Source: Burkholderia diffusa
Lineage (GTDB): Bacteria; Pseudomonadota; Gammaproteobacteria; Burkholderiales; Burkholderiaceae
Assembly: GCF_001718315.1 (NCBI RefSeq)
Contig: NZ_CP013363.1
Location: forward strand, 2,232,001 to 2,296,000
DNA length: 64,000 nt
Reading direction: 5' to 3'
The position numbers and the translations under genes were made by a program. Position 1 is the first letter of the stretch; each line of letters starts with the position of its first letter. Below are positions 1 to 8,814 of the stretch, in pieces. Under the pieces are notes generated by a model. It did not search any database and was not told the origin of the DNA. It worked only from the letters and a program-made list of their open reading frames with translations.

Positions 1-402
1 GTTCGTGTAGATCGACAGCCGGTGGCGATCGGCCAGCGCGAGCGCGACCGCATGCGGCGTGCTGCCCGAATCGATCAGCACCGACGCGTCGTCCGGCACG
101 AATTCGGCCGCGCGCCGCCCGATCGTGCGTTTCGCTTCGGCGTTCGCCGCTTCGCGCTCGGACAGGCTCGGCTCGCGGCGGTCCGCCGCCAGCGCGCCGC
201 CATGCGTCATCACGAGCAGGCCGCGCGCCGCGAGCGCGTTCAGGTCGCGCCGGACCGTCTCGCGCGACACGTCGAGCGAGCGCACGAGTTCGGCAACCGA
301 CAGCGCACCCGATCTTCCGAGCTCCGACAGAATGTATTGATGACGTTGTTCCGCCAGCATCGCAATGCGCCCGAGGCGACTGGTAATGGGTAAGCCGACC
401 AT
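1..402 (-). CDS. DeoR-family transcriptional regulator (C-terminus outside window)
   Basis: The product is a DNA-binding repressor of the DeoR/GlpR type, which usually senses a sugar phosphate. Only the first ~134 residues lie in the window; the gene runs off the left edge. The visible part has the family's N-terminal winged helix (QRHQYILSEL, then DVSRETVRRDLNAL as recognition helix and the wing GLLVMTHGG). After it comes the start of the sensor domain (LIDSGSTPHAVA). The ATG at 402 gives the longest form. An in-frame ATG at 360 (MLAEQRHQYI) fits the usual DeoR start as well or better. Neither has a clear Shine-Dalgarno sequence. The effector and target operon lie outside the window. Confidence 0.9.
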   Translation of the reverse strand, partial: MVGLPITSRLGRIAMLAEQRHQYILSELGRSGALSVAELVRSLDVSRETVRRDLNALAARGLLVMTHGGALAADRREPSLSEREAANAEAKRTIGRRAAEFVPDDASVLIDSGSTPHAVALALADRHRLSIYTN

Positions 403-566
403 TGTATTACGGCCGTTTGACCGCCATTTGACGGCGGCGCGGCGGGCGGCCATCGCGTTTCACGGAAACGAAATTCTGTATTGCCCGATGCGCGCGAATC
501 GGTGCGGCAAGCGGTTGCTACACTCTGCGTTTCGCCGAACGACAGACCATCAGGGGGGCTTGCGCA

Positions 567-752
567 ATGTATCGCAAAGGCAGTGTGCTCGAAATCCAGT
601 TTTCGCCGGGACGACTCAACGACGCAGCGGGCGATCCGTACTGGATCGACCTGACGCTCGATGAGGCGCGCCGGCTGTACGAACAGCTCGCCGCGCGCTT
701 CGCGACCGACGCGCGCGCGAACCAGCCGCTCGACACGTTCTCGCTCGATTGA
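567..752 (+). CDS. Small conserved-type hypothetical protein, 61 aa
   Basis: I do not recognise a named family. The 61-residue product is soluble-looking and charged, with a predicted strand-rich first half (SVLEIQFSPG) and a helix ARRLYEQLAARF near residues 36-47. A strong ribosome-binding site (AGGGGGG) lies 8-9 bases before the ATG, and codon use matches the neighbours, so I treat it as real. It is divergent from the DeoR gene, with 164 bases between them that must hold both promoters. No signal peptide or membrane segment is visible. Function unknown. Confidence 0.6.
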   Translation: MYRKGSVLEIQFSPGRLNDAAGDPYWIDLTLDEARRLYEQLAARFATDARANQPLDTFSLD

Positions 753-995
753 CCCCCTTCCTTTCCGCGCGCCACGGCGCGTTTTCATGCCGCAGCATCT
801 TCACCTGGCCGGCCGGTAGGCGAACGCCGCCGGGCTTGTAGCGCGTCACGGCCACGGCCAACGCGCATCCCGTGGCAACTGTATGCGGCGCGCACGCGCC
901 ACGAGCGAGTGCAGAATCCGACAAGACGGCGGCGCCGCTTCGCCCGATACTGGCCAACTTCCCGATTCGTCCGGCCGTATCGCGGTCCGCCACGC

Positions 996-1865
996 ATGTT
1001 TACCTCGCTCGTCGCCGCGGCTTTCGTCGCGCTGTGGTCCACCGGCTTCATCGTCGCACGGGCAATCAAGCCCTACGCCGATCCGAACCTGTTCCTGCTC
1101 GCGCGATTCGCGGGCACGGCGGCGCTGTTCGGCGCGGTGGCGCTCGCCGCGCGCGCGCCATGGCCGGCCCGCCGCGAATGGCCGCGCCACCTGATCGCCG
1201 GCGCACTGCTGCAAGGCGTCTATCTCGGCGCAAGCTACTGGGCCGTCGCACAGGGACTGAACGCGGGCGTGATGGCATTGCTCGGCGCGCTTCAGCCGCT
1301 CGCCACCGCCGCGCTCGCGGTGCCGCTGTTCAACGAGCGCCTGCCCGCGCGCGGCTGGCTCGGGATGGCGCTCGGGCTCGCCGGCGTCGCACTCGTGCTC
1401 GCGCCGAAGGTCGCGGACGGCGTTGCGTCGCCGCCGGGCGCCGCGCCCGCGTGGTTCGTCGTGGCCGTGTCGATCCTGTCGGTCGGCTCGATCACCGCTG
1501 GGTCGCTGTATCAGAAGGGCAAGCTCGCGCAGAACGATCTGCGCACGGCCGTCGCCGTGCAGAACCTCGGCGCGGCAATCGTCGCGGCCGTCTTCGTCGC
1601 GCTGCTGCACGAAACGCGCTGGATCGGCGCGCCGGCGCTGTGGATATCGCTCGTGTGGGGCGTCGTGTTCCTGTCCGGCGGCGCGGTCACGATGCTGATG
1701 TGGATGCTGCGGCGCGGCAACGCCGCGCGCGCGACGTCGTTGCTGTTCCTCGCGCCGCCGCTCGCCGCGCTGCAGGGCTACCTGCTGTTCGGCGAAACGC
1801 TCGCGACCGTCCAGCTCGCCGGCTTCGGGCTCGCGCTGGCGGGCGTCGTGCTCGCGCGGCGCTGA
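996..1865 (+). CDS. EamA/DMT-family membrane transporter
   Basis: This is a 289-residue inner-membrane exporter of the drug/metabolite transporter superfamily. It has about ten hydrophobic segments arranged as two EamA repeats (residues ~1-135 and ~150-289). Typical signatures are ALWSTGFIVARAI at the start, the helix pair ending repeat 1 (PLATAALAVPLFNERL), and its counterpart in repeat 2 (PPLAALQGYLLFGETL). I chose the ATG at 996 because it begins directly at the first membrane helix; an upstream ATG at 909 would add 29 Arg-rich residues unlike the family. The substrate cannot be predicted. It appears to be a single-gene unit. Confidence 0.88.
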   Translation: MFTSLVAAAFVALWSTGFIVARAIKPYADPNLFLLARFAGTAALFGAVALAARAPWPARREWPRHLIAGALLQGVYLGASYWAVAQGLNAGVMALLGALQPLATAALAVPLFNERLPARGWLGMALGLAGVALVLAPKVADGVASPPGAAPAWFVVAVSILSVGSITAGSLYQKGKLAQNDLRTAVAVQNLGAAIVAAVFVALLHETRWIGAPALWISLVWGVVFLSGGAVTMLMWMLRRGNAARATSLLFLAPPLAALQGYLLFGETLATVQLAGFGLALAGVVLARR

Positions 1866-2085
1866 CGCGGCGAGCGGAAGCAGGGCGCGCCGTCACCGCA
1901 CTCCCATGCATCGAAACGGAGCATCCGCGTGCACGCCGGAGTCTGCCGCGTCGCGCGCTGCCCATGACGCGGCAGCCCGTCTCGCCGATGCAACGCGCGG
2001 TCACCGGATCGCATGCCCGGCGCGGCGCCGGACCGCGATTGCGCTTATGATGGGCGCCTCGCATTTCGTTCCGGAACCACCCTCC

Positions 2086-2934
2086 ATGACATCCGCCGAT
2101 TACGCCAGCCGCCAACGCGCGATCATTGCCGAACTGAACGTCGCCCCGCAATTCGACGTCGATGCCGAAATCGCCCGCCGCGTCGATTTCCTCGCGCAGT
2201 ACCTTCGTTCGACCGGCCTGCGGACCTACGTGCTCGGCATCAGCGGCGGCGTCGATTCGTCGACGGCCGGGCGGCTCGCGCAACTGGCGGTCGAACGGCT
2301 GCGCGCCGAAGGCTACGACGCCCGCTTCATCGCGATGCGCTTGCCGAACGGCGTGCAGAACGACGAAGCCGATGCACAGCGCGCGCTCGCGTTCGTGCGC
2401 GCGGACGAGACCTTCACGGTCGACGTGAAACCGGCCGCCGACGCGATGCTCGCGTCGCTCGTCGCGTCCGGCCACGCATTCGAAAACCCCGCACAGCAGG
2501 ACTTCGTGCACGGCAACATCAAGGCACGCGAGCGCATGATCGCGCAGTATGCGGTCGCCGGCGCGCGGCGCGGCATCGTGATCGGCACCGACCACGCGGC
2601 CGAATCGCTGATGGGCTTCTTCACGAAATTCGGCGACGGCGGCGCGGACGTGCTGCCGCTCGCCGGCCTGAGCAAGCGTCGCGTGCGTGCAATCGCCCGC
2701 GCGCTGGGCGGTGACGAACTGATCGTGATGAAGGTGCCGACGGCCGACCTCGAGGAACTGCGTCCGCTGCGCCCCGACGAGCACGCCTATGGCGTCACCT
2801 ACGACGAAATCGACGATTTCCTCGAAGGCAAGCCCGTCGCCGACAGCGTGTACGAAACGGTGCTGCGTTTCTACGACGGCTCGCGCCACAAGCGCGCGCT
2901 GCCGTACACGCCGTTCGACTGGCCGGCCGCCTAA
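2086..2934 (+). CDS. nadE: NH3-dependent NAD+ synthetase
   Basis: The enzyme converts nicotinic acid adenine dinucleotide to NAD+ with ATP and ammonia, the last step of NAD synthesis in the cytosol. The 282-residue protein matches the short ammonia-dependent class (E. coli ~275 aa) and has no N-terminal glutaminase domain. The PP-loop SGGVDSS is at residues 53-59. The family motifs GTDHAAE, FTKFGDGGADVLPL and LSKRRVRAIA follow. The ATG at 2086 is chosen because the product then starts as homologues do (MTSADYASRQ); the longer frame from 1906 adds non-homologous sequence. The gene stands alone and converges on the peptidase pair downstream. Confidence 0.96.
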   Translation: MTSADYASRQRAIIAELNVAPQFDVDAEIARRVDFLAQYLRSTGLRTYVLGISGGVDSSTAGRLAQLAVERLRAEGYDARFIAMRLPNGVQNDEADAQRALAFVRADETFTVDVKPAADAMLASLVASGHAFENPAQQDFVHGNIKARERMIAQYAVAGARRGIVIGTDHAAESLMGFFTKFGDGGADVLPLAGLSKRRVRAIARALGGDELIVMKVPTADLEELRPLRPDEHAYGVTYDEIDDFLEGKPVADSVYETVLRFYDGSRHKRALPYTPFDWPAA

Positions 2935-2963
2935 GCCGGCCCCGTCGTCGCAACACCATGCCG

Positions 2964-2995
2964 TGCCGCGCGAACCCCGGCGGTTACGCGCGGCA
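2964..2995. terminator. Candidate stem-loop between convergent nadE and S10 peptidase genes
   Basis: A 9-bp perfect stem (TGCCGCGCG / CGCGCGGCA) with a 14-base loop lies between the 3' ends of two convergent genes. A second short GGCCGGC/GCCGGCC hairpin overlaps the nadE stop at 2921-2941. Neither has a T-tract, so terminator function is inferred from position only. Confidence 0.35.
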
Positions 2996-3013
2996 TGTGC
3001 ACGACGGGCGCCG

Positions 3014-4690
3014 CTACGCGTGCCCGCCCGCCTTCTTCGCCTGCAGTGCGCGAATCCGCATCCGCGCGCCCGTATCGCTGACCGTCGCGTCGTACATCGT
3101 CGCGAGATCGCGCTTGAGCGCGGTGCGCGAACCGCCGTCGAGATACACCATGTGTCCCGACGGATAGAAGCGCGCGGACAAGTTCTGCCGCACCTTCTGA
3201 TCCTCGAGCGGCATCTGCTGCAGGTCGATCACGGTCTGGTAGAACGGTGTGACGAAATCGTAGAGGCCGTTCGCCGACAGCACCTTCAGGTCGACGTTCA
3301 ACGCCATCACCGCGGCGAGATCGCCGGCCGTATAGAGGATCACGTTCCCTTTGGCGTCGATGCCCTGCTGCGCGCCGGTCGGGTCGATATGGCTGAAGTC
3401 CCAGTTCTGGAACGCCTGGTCGTTCAGGTCCGTGAACGCGGAATTCGACGTGAACTTCAGCTGCTCGTTCAGGTAGCTGTTCCACATCGCCGTGTAGACG
3501 CCCGTCACGGCCGTCATCGTCGGATCGTTGCCGCCCGAGTTCGGGTCGATCTTGCCGGCGATGCCCGATGAAATCCCGGTCACGCGGCCGTCGTACGAAC
3601 CGAGCGCCAGCCCCTGCGCCCGCAGCAGCGTCGTGAGGAACAACGAATTGCCGCGCGGGTCGTAGCCCGCGATATCGAGGCCCCATGTCTGCAGCGTCGC
3701 CGCATCGATACCCGTGTACTCCGACAGCTTCCGCACGGTGGCCGGATCGGCATGCGGGACGTTGCGCAACGCGGTCAGGTAGTCGGTACGCGCGAACTGC
3801 GCGACTTCCTCGACGAACGCGCCGAGATCGGTCGGCGCGGGCGTGACGCCGAGCTTCTTGTGATACCACGCGTCGGCCGCGGCGGTCGGCAGCGCGCCGA
3901 CCGGGTTGCCGGCCTGCCGGTAGTCGAGGATCGACGACTGCAGCGTGACGCCGTTCAGGTCGACGCCGTCCTCGTGCAGCTTGTACGCGAGCACGCAGCT
4001 GCGCGCGGTGCCGTACGACTCGCCGAACAGGTATTTCGGCGAATTCCAGCGGTTGTTCTTCGTCAGGTAGCGCTTGATGAACTGCTTCAGCGAATTCGCA
4101 TCCTGGTCGACGCCCCAGAAATTGCGGTTCCGGTTCGGCGCGACGGCCGCCGAATAGCCGGTGCCGACCGGGTTGATGAACACCAGATCGCTGTGGTCGA
4201 TCATGCTGTCCGGGTTATCTTCCATCTGGTACGGCGCGGGCGGCGTGAACCCCGGCATCGACGTCTTGATGCGCTTCGGCGCGAACGAGCCGAGCAGCAC
4301 GAACACCGACGACGATCCGGGCCCGCCGTTGTAGAAGAACGTGACGGGCCGCGTTTCCTCCTTCGCGCCGTCCGCCGTGAACGCGACGTAGAACAGCTTC
4401 GCGGCCGGCTGCGAACTGCTCGGATCGACCGTCACGAGATGCCCGGCCGTCGCCGTGTACGCGATGCGCTTGCCGTCGATCAGGATCGTGTGGTGCGTGA
4501 TCGCGGCCGCCTCGGTCGTGTCGGTCACCGAGTCGTCGGGGCCGTTGCCGTACGCGACCGGATCGAAGAACGGCTGGTCGCGGCCGTGGCTCAGCGCGAC
4601 CGGATTGATGGTCGGCGGCACGCCATGCGAATTGTGGTCGCCGTGATGCAGCGGATACACGCCGCCGGAGGATGCGGAATCGATGCCCAT
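3014..4690 (-). CDS. S10 family serine carboxypeptidase
   Basis: This is a 558-residue peptidase of the carboxypeptidase Y family, which removes C-terminal residues and usually works at acid pH. The oxyanion motif NGGPGSSS is at 121-128, the nucleophile motif GESYG at 223-227 (Ser225), the acid in YDFVTP (Asp478) and the base in SGHM (His513). The start at 4690 is set by AGGAGC 9 bases upstream. An upstream in-frame start at 4858 would overlap the S53 coding end. The first 60 residues are His/Gly/Asp-rich and carry no recognisable Sec signal peptide, which is odd for this normally secreted or vacuolar family. It lies 73 bases downstream of the S53 peptidase on the same strand, so the two are probably co-transcribed. 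Confidence 0.92.
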   Translation of the reverse strand: MGIDSASSGGVYPLHHGDHNSHGVPPTINPVALSHGRDQPFFDPVAYGNGPDDSVTDTTEAAAITHHTILIDGKRIAYTATAGHLVTVDPSSSQPAAKLFYVAFTADGAKEETRPVTFFYNGGPGSSSVFVLLGSFAPKRIKTSMPGFTPPAPYQMEDNPDSMIDHSDLVFINPVGTGYSAAVAPNRNRNFWGVDQDANSLKQFIKRYLTKNNRWNSPKYLFGESYGTARSCVLAYKLHEDGVDLNGVTLQSSILDYRQAGNPVGALPTAAADAWYHKKLGVTPAPTDLGAFVEEVAQFARTDYLTALRNVPHADPATVRKLSEYTGIDAATLQTWGLDIAGYDPRGNSLFLTTLLRAQGLALGSYDGRVTGISSGIAGKIDPNSGGNDPTMTAVTGVYTAMWNSYLNEQLKFTSNSAFTDLNDQAFQNWDFSHIDPTGAQQGIDAKGNVILYTAGDLAAVMALNVDLKVLSANGLYDFVTPFYQTVIDLQQMPLEDQKVRQNLSARFYPSGHMVYLDGGSRTALKRDLATMYDATVSDTGARMRIRALQAKKAGGHA

Positions 4691-4763
4691 CGTGCTGCTC
4701 CTGGAGGTGAAAAAGGACGCGGGCAGGACACCCGCGTCGCATGGAAAGGCCTGTGCCGGTGCG

Positions 4764-6353
4764 TCAGCTCGATGGCTTGCGCGCAAGGATCGCCGCGAGT
4801 TTCGCGCCGTCCGGGCTGCCGAGGCCCGTGCACGCATCCCAGCCGGACGCGGCTGCATACGTGCCGTTCGAGCCTTTGGTGATGTCGCGCAGCGCGCCCG
4901 GATTCTTGTACAGCGCCGGATTGATCCAGCCGGCCGATGCGCCGGCCGATGCGTTGATCCGTGCGATCAGCGCGGCCCACAGCGGCGCGACCGCACTCGT
5001 GCCGCCCATCACCGCGGGCGTGCCCGCAACCGACACCTCGTAGCCCGTTTGCGGCGATGCATCGCCTGCGACGTCCGGCACGCCGCGCTTAGCAAGCGGC
5101 GTGCTGCTGCCGTCGGCGAGCGCAACCGTCAACCCCTGCTGCCATGCCGGCAGGTCGAACATCGTGCTGACGCCACCGCCGCCCGCGCCGCCGCCGGCCG
5201 CCTCGTCGTTCCACGTGACCTCGCTGCGGATGCCCTGCCCGGGCAACGCATCGAGCTGCGTGCCGCCGCAGCCGAGCACGTACGGGCTCGACGCAGGGAA
5301 GTCGACGTGATCGGTGCCGTCCTGCAACCCGTCGCCCGAGCCGCTGTCGCCCGACGCCGCGCACACCGTGATGCCTTGCGCGGCGGCCGCCTGCAGCACG
5401 CGGTTGAACGCCTGCGCCGACTGCGCCTGCCAGATCGCTTCCGGCCCGCCCCAACTGATCGAGATCACCGACGGCTTGTTGGTCGTGTCGGTGACGGCCG
5501 CGTTGACGGCCTGGATGAAGCCCGCGTCGCTGTTCGGCGCGAAGTACACGGCGATCTTCGCGGCCGGCGCGATCGCACCGGCGATCTCGATGTCGAGCGC
5601 GACTTCGCCGTCCGGGCCGTTCGCGTCGCCGGTCGGCGCATTGCGGCCGGTGCCGACGTTCACGTCGACGAGCGTCGGCGGCGTGCCGATGCCGAGCCCG
5701 CGGAAATACTGCTCGATATCGGCCGCGCGATAGCCGCCGCCGAGTTCGACGATCGCGATGCATTGCCCGGCGCCGTCGCCGGCCGGAAAGCCGTACAGCG
5801 ACGCGAGCTGGATCGGCGTGAACGTGACGCTCGTGGCGCCGCGCGCCGGCCTGAACGGCGGACGCAACCGGAAGTGCGGCCGTGCCTGCGGACGGCTGTC
5901 GAGGCCGAGCACGGCCGTGACGGCGTCGCCGAGATCGTCCGGCAGCGCGATCGGGCCCGAGCGGCCGCGGTATTGACCGATCGAACGATGCTCGAAACGT
6001 TCGAGCTTCACGCTGAATGCCGCTTCGAACTGCTGGATCGTGCCCGACAGCACGACGACGCTTTCGACCGGGTCGACGCGATCGACCGTCAACTGATGAC
6101 GACGCGCGAAGTCCTCGGTCTTGCGGATGTCGTCGGAATGGGCGGAGAAACGCTGCGCGAAGGCTTCGCGCGACAGCGGTTTCGCCTGTGCGTCGCCGGT
6201 GGCGAGCTGGTGGACCAACGTATCGAGTTGCCCTTCTTCCTGCCGCCGCAACATGATCGTGACGTGGATGCGTTCTGCCGGATCGCACGGCCCGAGGCAC
6301 TTGGACTCGGGGACGATTCGGGGTTCACGGTCGGCGTGAAGATGCCTTGCCAT
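4764..6353 (-). CDS. S53 sedolisin/kumamolisin-type serine-carboxyl peptidase
   Basis: This 529-residue acid endopeptidase carries its own pro-domain. Residues ~25-165 are the Pro-kumamolisin activation domain; ~175-525 form the subtilisin-fold catalytic domain. The catalytic set is visible as GEVALDIE (Glu250, Asp254), the oxyanion Asp336 in SGDSGSGDG, and Ser453 in GTSAVAP. A Gly-rich stretch at 387-394 precedes the catalytic serine region. The ATG at 6353 is chosen because AAGGAGGG lies just upstream; the ATG at 6383 lacks one. No N-terminal signal peptide is visible. The S10 carboxypeptidase gene follows after 73 bases. An endo- plus exo-acting acid pair would degrade protein to amino acids at low pH; that joint role is inference. 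Confidence 0.93.
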   Translation of the reverse strand: MARHLHADREPRIVPESKCLGPCDPAERIHVTIMLRRQEEGQLDTLVHQLATGDAQAKPLSREAFAQRFSAHSDDIRKTEDFARRHQLTVDRVDPVESVVVLSGTIQQFEAAFSVKLERFEHRSIGQYRGRSGPIALPDDLGDAVTAVLGLDSRPQARPHFRLRPPFRPARGATSVTFTPIQLASLYGFPAGDGAGQCIAIVELGGGYRAADIEQYFRGLGIGTPPTLVDVNVGTGRNAPTGDANGPDGEVALDIEIAGAIAPAAKIAVYFAPNSDAGFIQAVNAAVTDTTNKPSVISISWGGPEAIWQAQSAQAFNRVLQAAAAQGITVCAASGDSGSGDGLQDGTDHVDFPASSPYVLGCGGTQLDALPGQGIRSEVTWNDEAAGGGAGGGGVSTMFDLPAWQQGLTVALADGSSTPLAKRGVPDVAGDASPQTGYEVSVAGTPAVMGGTSAVAPLWAALIARINASAGASAGWINPALYKNPGALRDITKGSNGTYAAASGWDACTGLGSPDGAKLAAILARKPSS

Positions 6354-6557
6354 GTTCAGACCCTCCTTGGTACCGCGTTGCACGGAACAGCCAGGAAATC
6401 GGACATAGCCGGCGGAAGTGGGTTCCGTTCGGTCAGTCGGTTCGCGAATGCGCGAAGTTAAACGGAGTTTAGATCAGTCAGACGATTTGCGCGCACGCCC
6501 TTCTGCGGCGAGCATGCACACGAAGGCCGGCATTGCGCCCGGCCTCTATCGATCGTC

Positions 6558-6583
6558 GCATCGCTGCCGCGCGGCAGCGATGC
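6558..6583 (-). terminator. Candidate stem-loop downstream of LysE exporter gene
   Basis: A perfect palindrome with 13-bp arms (GCATCGCTGCCGC / GCGGCAGCGATGC) starts 3 bases past the stop codon of the gene on the minus strand. There is no T-run, so this is a likely but unproven transcript end. Confidence 0.45.
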
Positions 6584-6586
6584 CGC

Positions 6587-7210
6587 TCAATCCATCGACA
6601 GGCGCAGCGCGAACCCGATCAGCGCGGCGGAAAACGTCCAGCGCTGGACCGTCTGCGCGAGCGGATGCGCGCGCATCCACGCCGCGATGCGCGACGCGCC
6701 GAACACGCATGCCAGATCGAAACACACGCCGGCCGCGACCAGCAGCGCGCCGAGCGCGAACATCTGCCACACGACGGGGCCTGCCTCGGGCCGCACGAAC
6801 TGCGGCAGCAGCACCGAGCAGAACAGCAGCGCCTTCGGATTCAGCAGGTTCGTCAGCAGCCCCTTGAAGAACGACTGCCGCAGTTCACCCGGAGCCGCCT
6901 CGTCGCCGTCGCCGAGTGCGAACACCGGCGAGCGAAACACCTGAATCGCGACGTACGCGAGATAAAGCGCGCCGCCGTAACGGATCACTTCGTACAGCCA
7001 CGGCGCGCTGCGGATCAGCGCCGCGACACCGCACGCGGACAGCGTCACGTGCGCGGTGCGCGACAATGAAAGGCCCGCGGCCGCCGCGATGCCCGGGCGC
7101 ACGCCGCGGCCGATGCTGGTCTGCAGCACGAGCGCCATGTCGGGCCCGGGCACCGCGTAGATAGCCGCCAGCGCGGCGAGATAAATCAACAGCAAATGCG
7201 TGGAAATCAT
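6587..7210 (-). CDS. LysE/RhtB-family amino acid exporter
   Basis: This 207-residue inner-membrane protein has about six hydrophobic segments. It carries the family's N-terminal signature AIYAVPGPDMALVLQTSI and the mid-protein motif KGLLTNLLNPKALLFCSVLLPQF. Members export amino acids or related small molecules using the membrane potential. AAGGACGGGGG lies before the ATG at 7210. It is divergent from an Lrp/AsnC regulator at 7345, a classical arrangement in which the regulator switches on the exporter when its amino acid accumulates. The substrate is not predictable. A second exporter/regulator pair of the same kind lies at 55.6-56.9 kb. Confidence 0.92.
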   Translation of the reverse strand: MISTHLLLIYLAALAAIYAVPGPDMALVLQTSIGRGVRPGIAAAAGLSLSRTAHVTLSACGVAALIRSAPWLYEVIRYGGALYLAYVAIQVFRSPVFALGDGDEAAPGELRQSFFKGLLTNLLNPKALLFCSVLLPQFVRPEAGPVVWQMFALGALLVAAGVCFDLACVFGASRIAAWMRAHPLAQTVQRWTFSAALIGFALRLSMD

Positions 7211-7264
7211 GGTCTGCCCCCGTCCTTCAATGACGATATGTTGCCGCTGAAGGTGGAGGGATTA

Positions 7265-7290
7265 TTGGCCATCTTTGGCTCAGTATTGGC
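7265..7290. promoter_or_regulatory. Candidate Lrp-type operator between lysE-like and lrp-like genes
   Basis: TTGGCCATCTTTGG (7265-7278) is followed by a second TTGGC at 7286-7290, two helical turns from the first. The same arrangement occurs at 56366-56392 in front of the second Lrp gene (TTGGCTATTTTTGA, then TTGGC 22 bases on). It is proposed as the binding site of the local Lrp protein. Confidence 0.45.
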
Positions 7291-7344
7291 GATCCATAGC
7301 GGAATCCGCCACAATCATGGAATCCAAACGAGGATTCCGCCAAC

Positions 7345-7809
7345 ATGACCGAACTCGACAAAACCGATCGCGCGATTCTCGCCGCGGTGCAGCGCGACGG
7401 CCGCCTGCCGATCGCGCGCCTCGCCGATTCCGTCGGCCTGTCCGAAACGCCGTGCGCGCGGCGCCTGAAACGTCTCGAAAACGACGGCTACATCGAGCGT
7501 TACCGCGCGCAGCTGTCGCGTCAGGCGCTCGGCTTCGGCGTCGTCGCGTTCGTGCTCGTGCGGTTCGCGACGCACGACCGCAAGGTCGCCGACCGGTTCG
7601 AACGGGAAGTGCTCGGCATCGAGCGAATCCTTGCGTGCCATAACGTCGCGGGCACGGCCGACTACCTGTTGCAGGTGGTCGCACGCGATCTCGACGACTA
7701 CGGCACGTTCCTGCGCGACTCGCTGCGGATGCTGCCGGGCGTCACATCGATCGAATCGGCGCTGTCGTTGCGGGAGGTGAAACACGATGCGGGGTTACCG
7801 GTGCCTTGA
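7345..7809 (+). CDS. Lrp/AsnC-family transcriptional regulator
   Basis: This is a 154-residue feast/famine regulator. The N-terminal helix-turn-helix (LDKTDRAILAAVQRDGRLPIARLADSVGLS, then TPCARRLKRLENDGYI) is followed by the RAM effector domain (residues ~70-150), including the family signature CHNVAGTADYLLQVVARDLDDY. It is divergent from the LysE-type exporter, which it very likely controls; the 134-base gap holds paired TTGGC boxes. Duplicated GGAATCCGCC/GGATTCCGCC words just before the ATG may mark its own regulatory region. The amino-acid ligand is unknown. Confidence 0.92.
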   Translation: MTELDKTDRAILAAVQRDGRLPIARLADSVGLSETPCARRLKRLENDGYIERYRAQLSRQALGFGVVAFVLVRFATHDRKVADRFEREVLGIERILACHNVAGTADYLLQVVARDLDDYGTFLRDSLRMLPGVTSIESALSLREVKHDAGLPVP

Positions 7810-7886
7810 TGCCCGCAGCGGGCCGCGCGCGCGATACCCGGCCGCAGGGCCCGCGTTGCCTGGCCTCACGCGCGGCGCGCGAGACC

Positions 7887-8798
7887 TCACACGACGTCGG
7901 GCGACTGGTGCGCGCGTTCGAGATCCTCGAGAAACGCTTCGACGAGCGGATCGCCGCGCCCGTCGCGCGCCACGACCATGTGGAACGTGACCTCGTAATG
8001 CAACCGATCCGGGTTGAGCGGCGCGAGGAGCCCCTGCGTGACATACGGCGCCGCGAAGTGCTGCGGCAGATAGCCGAGGTGGTGGCCTGACAGGATCAGC
8101 AGCGCGACCGCCTCCATGTTGTCGGCGGTCGCGGTCACGCGATCGGGCGTCGTGGACATCTGCGCCTCCGGCAGCGGATACGAGCGCCAGGCCCATTCGA
8201 ATCCCGCGACGTCGGCCGGCGTCAGCCCGCCGGCGCGTTCGAACAGCGGATGGCCGCGACCGCAGTACGCGACCTGCCGCTCGATGAACAGCGGCGTGTA
8301 GTGCAGCGTCGGCACGCGATGCCAGAAGTAGCCGACCGCGATCTGGATCTCGCCGCTGAGCAGTTTCTCCTCGAGATCGCCCGGCGCGCGCACCGAGATC
8401 GAGAAGCGCACGGCCTCGTCACGCGTGCGGAACGCGGCGATCGCCTCGGCGATCCGCGCGTTCTGGCTGACCGGCGTATGGCCAATCAGGCCGATATTCA
8501 GCGTACCGACCAGTTGGCGGTCCATGTGCCGCGCGGCTATCCCGAATTCGTCGAGCGCGGCGAGCAGCTTGCGGCTCATCGCGTGGAACCGCTCGCCCTT
8601 CGGCGTGAGCCGGAAGCCGCTGCGGCCGCGCTCGCAGAGCCGGTAGCCGAGCCGCGTCTCGAGCGACGACAGTTGCGCGCTGATCGTCGACTGGCCGACG
8701 TTCAGCATCGCCTGCGCGGCCGACACGCCGCCCGCGTCCGTGACCGCGAGAAACACGCGGATCAACCGCAGATCGAGGGTCGACAGATTCCCCAGCAC
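7887..8798 (-). CDS. LysR-family transcriptional regulator
   Basis: This is a 303-residue LysR activator with an N-terminal helix-turn-helix (residues ~8-65: FLAVTDAGGVSAAQAMLNVGQSTIS, then LETRLGYRLCERGRSGF) and a periplasmic-binding-like effector domain to residue ~300. The start is a GTG at 8798, supported by AAGGGGAA 6 bases upstream; no ATG fits as well. It is transcribed divergently from the guanidinobutyrase and MHS transporter genes. The 138-base gap holds two overlapping inverted repeats, one of the T-N11-A type LysR proteins bind. It most likely induces that operon in response to a guanidino compound. Confidence 0.92.
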   Translation of the reverse strand: MLGNLSTLDLRLIRVFLAVTDAGGVSAAQAMLNVGQSTISAQLSSLETRLGYRLCERGRSGFRLTPKGERFHAMSRKLLAALDEFGIAARHMDRQLVGTLNIGLIGHTPVSQNARIAEAIAAFRTRDEAVRFSISVRAPGDLEEKLLSGEIQIAVGYFWHRVPTLHYTPLFIERQVAYCGRGHPLFERAGGLTPADVAGFEWAWRSYPLPEAQMSTTPDRVTATADNMEAVALLILSGHHLGYLPQHFAAPYVTQGLLAPLNPDRLHYEVTFHMVVARDGRGDPLVEAFLEDLERAHQSPDVV

Positions 8799-8814
8799 GC
8801 TATTCCCCTTCCAT

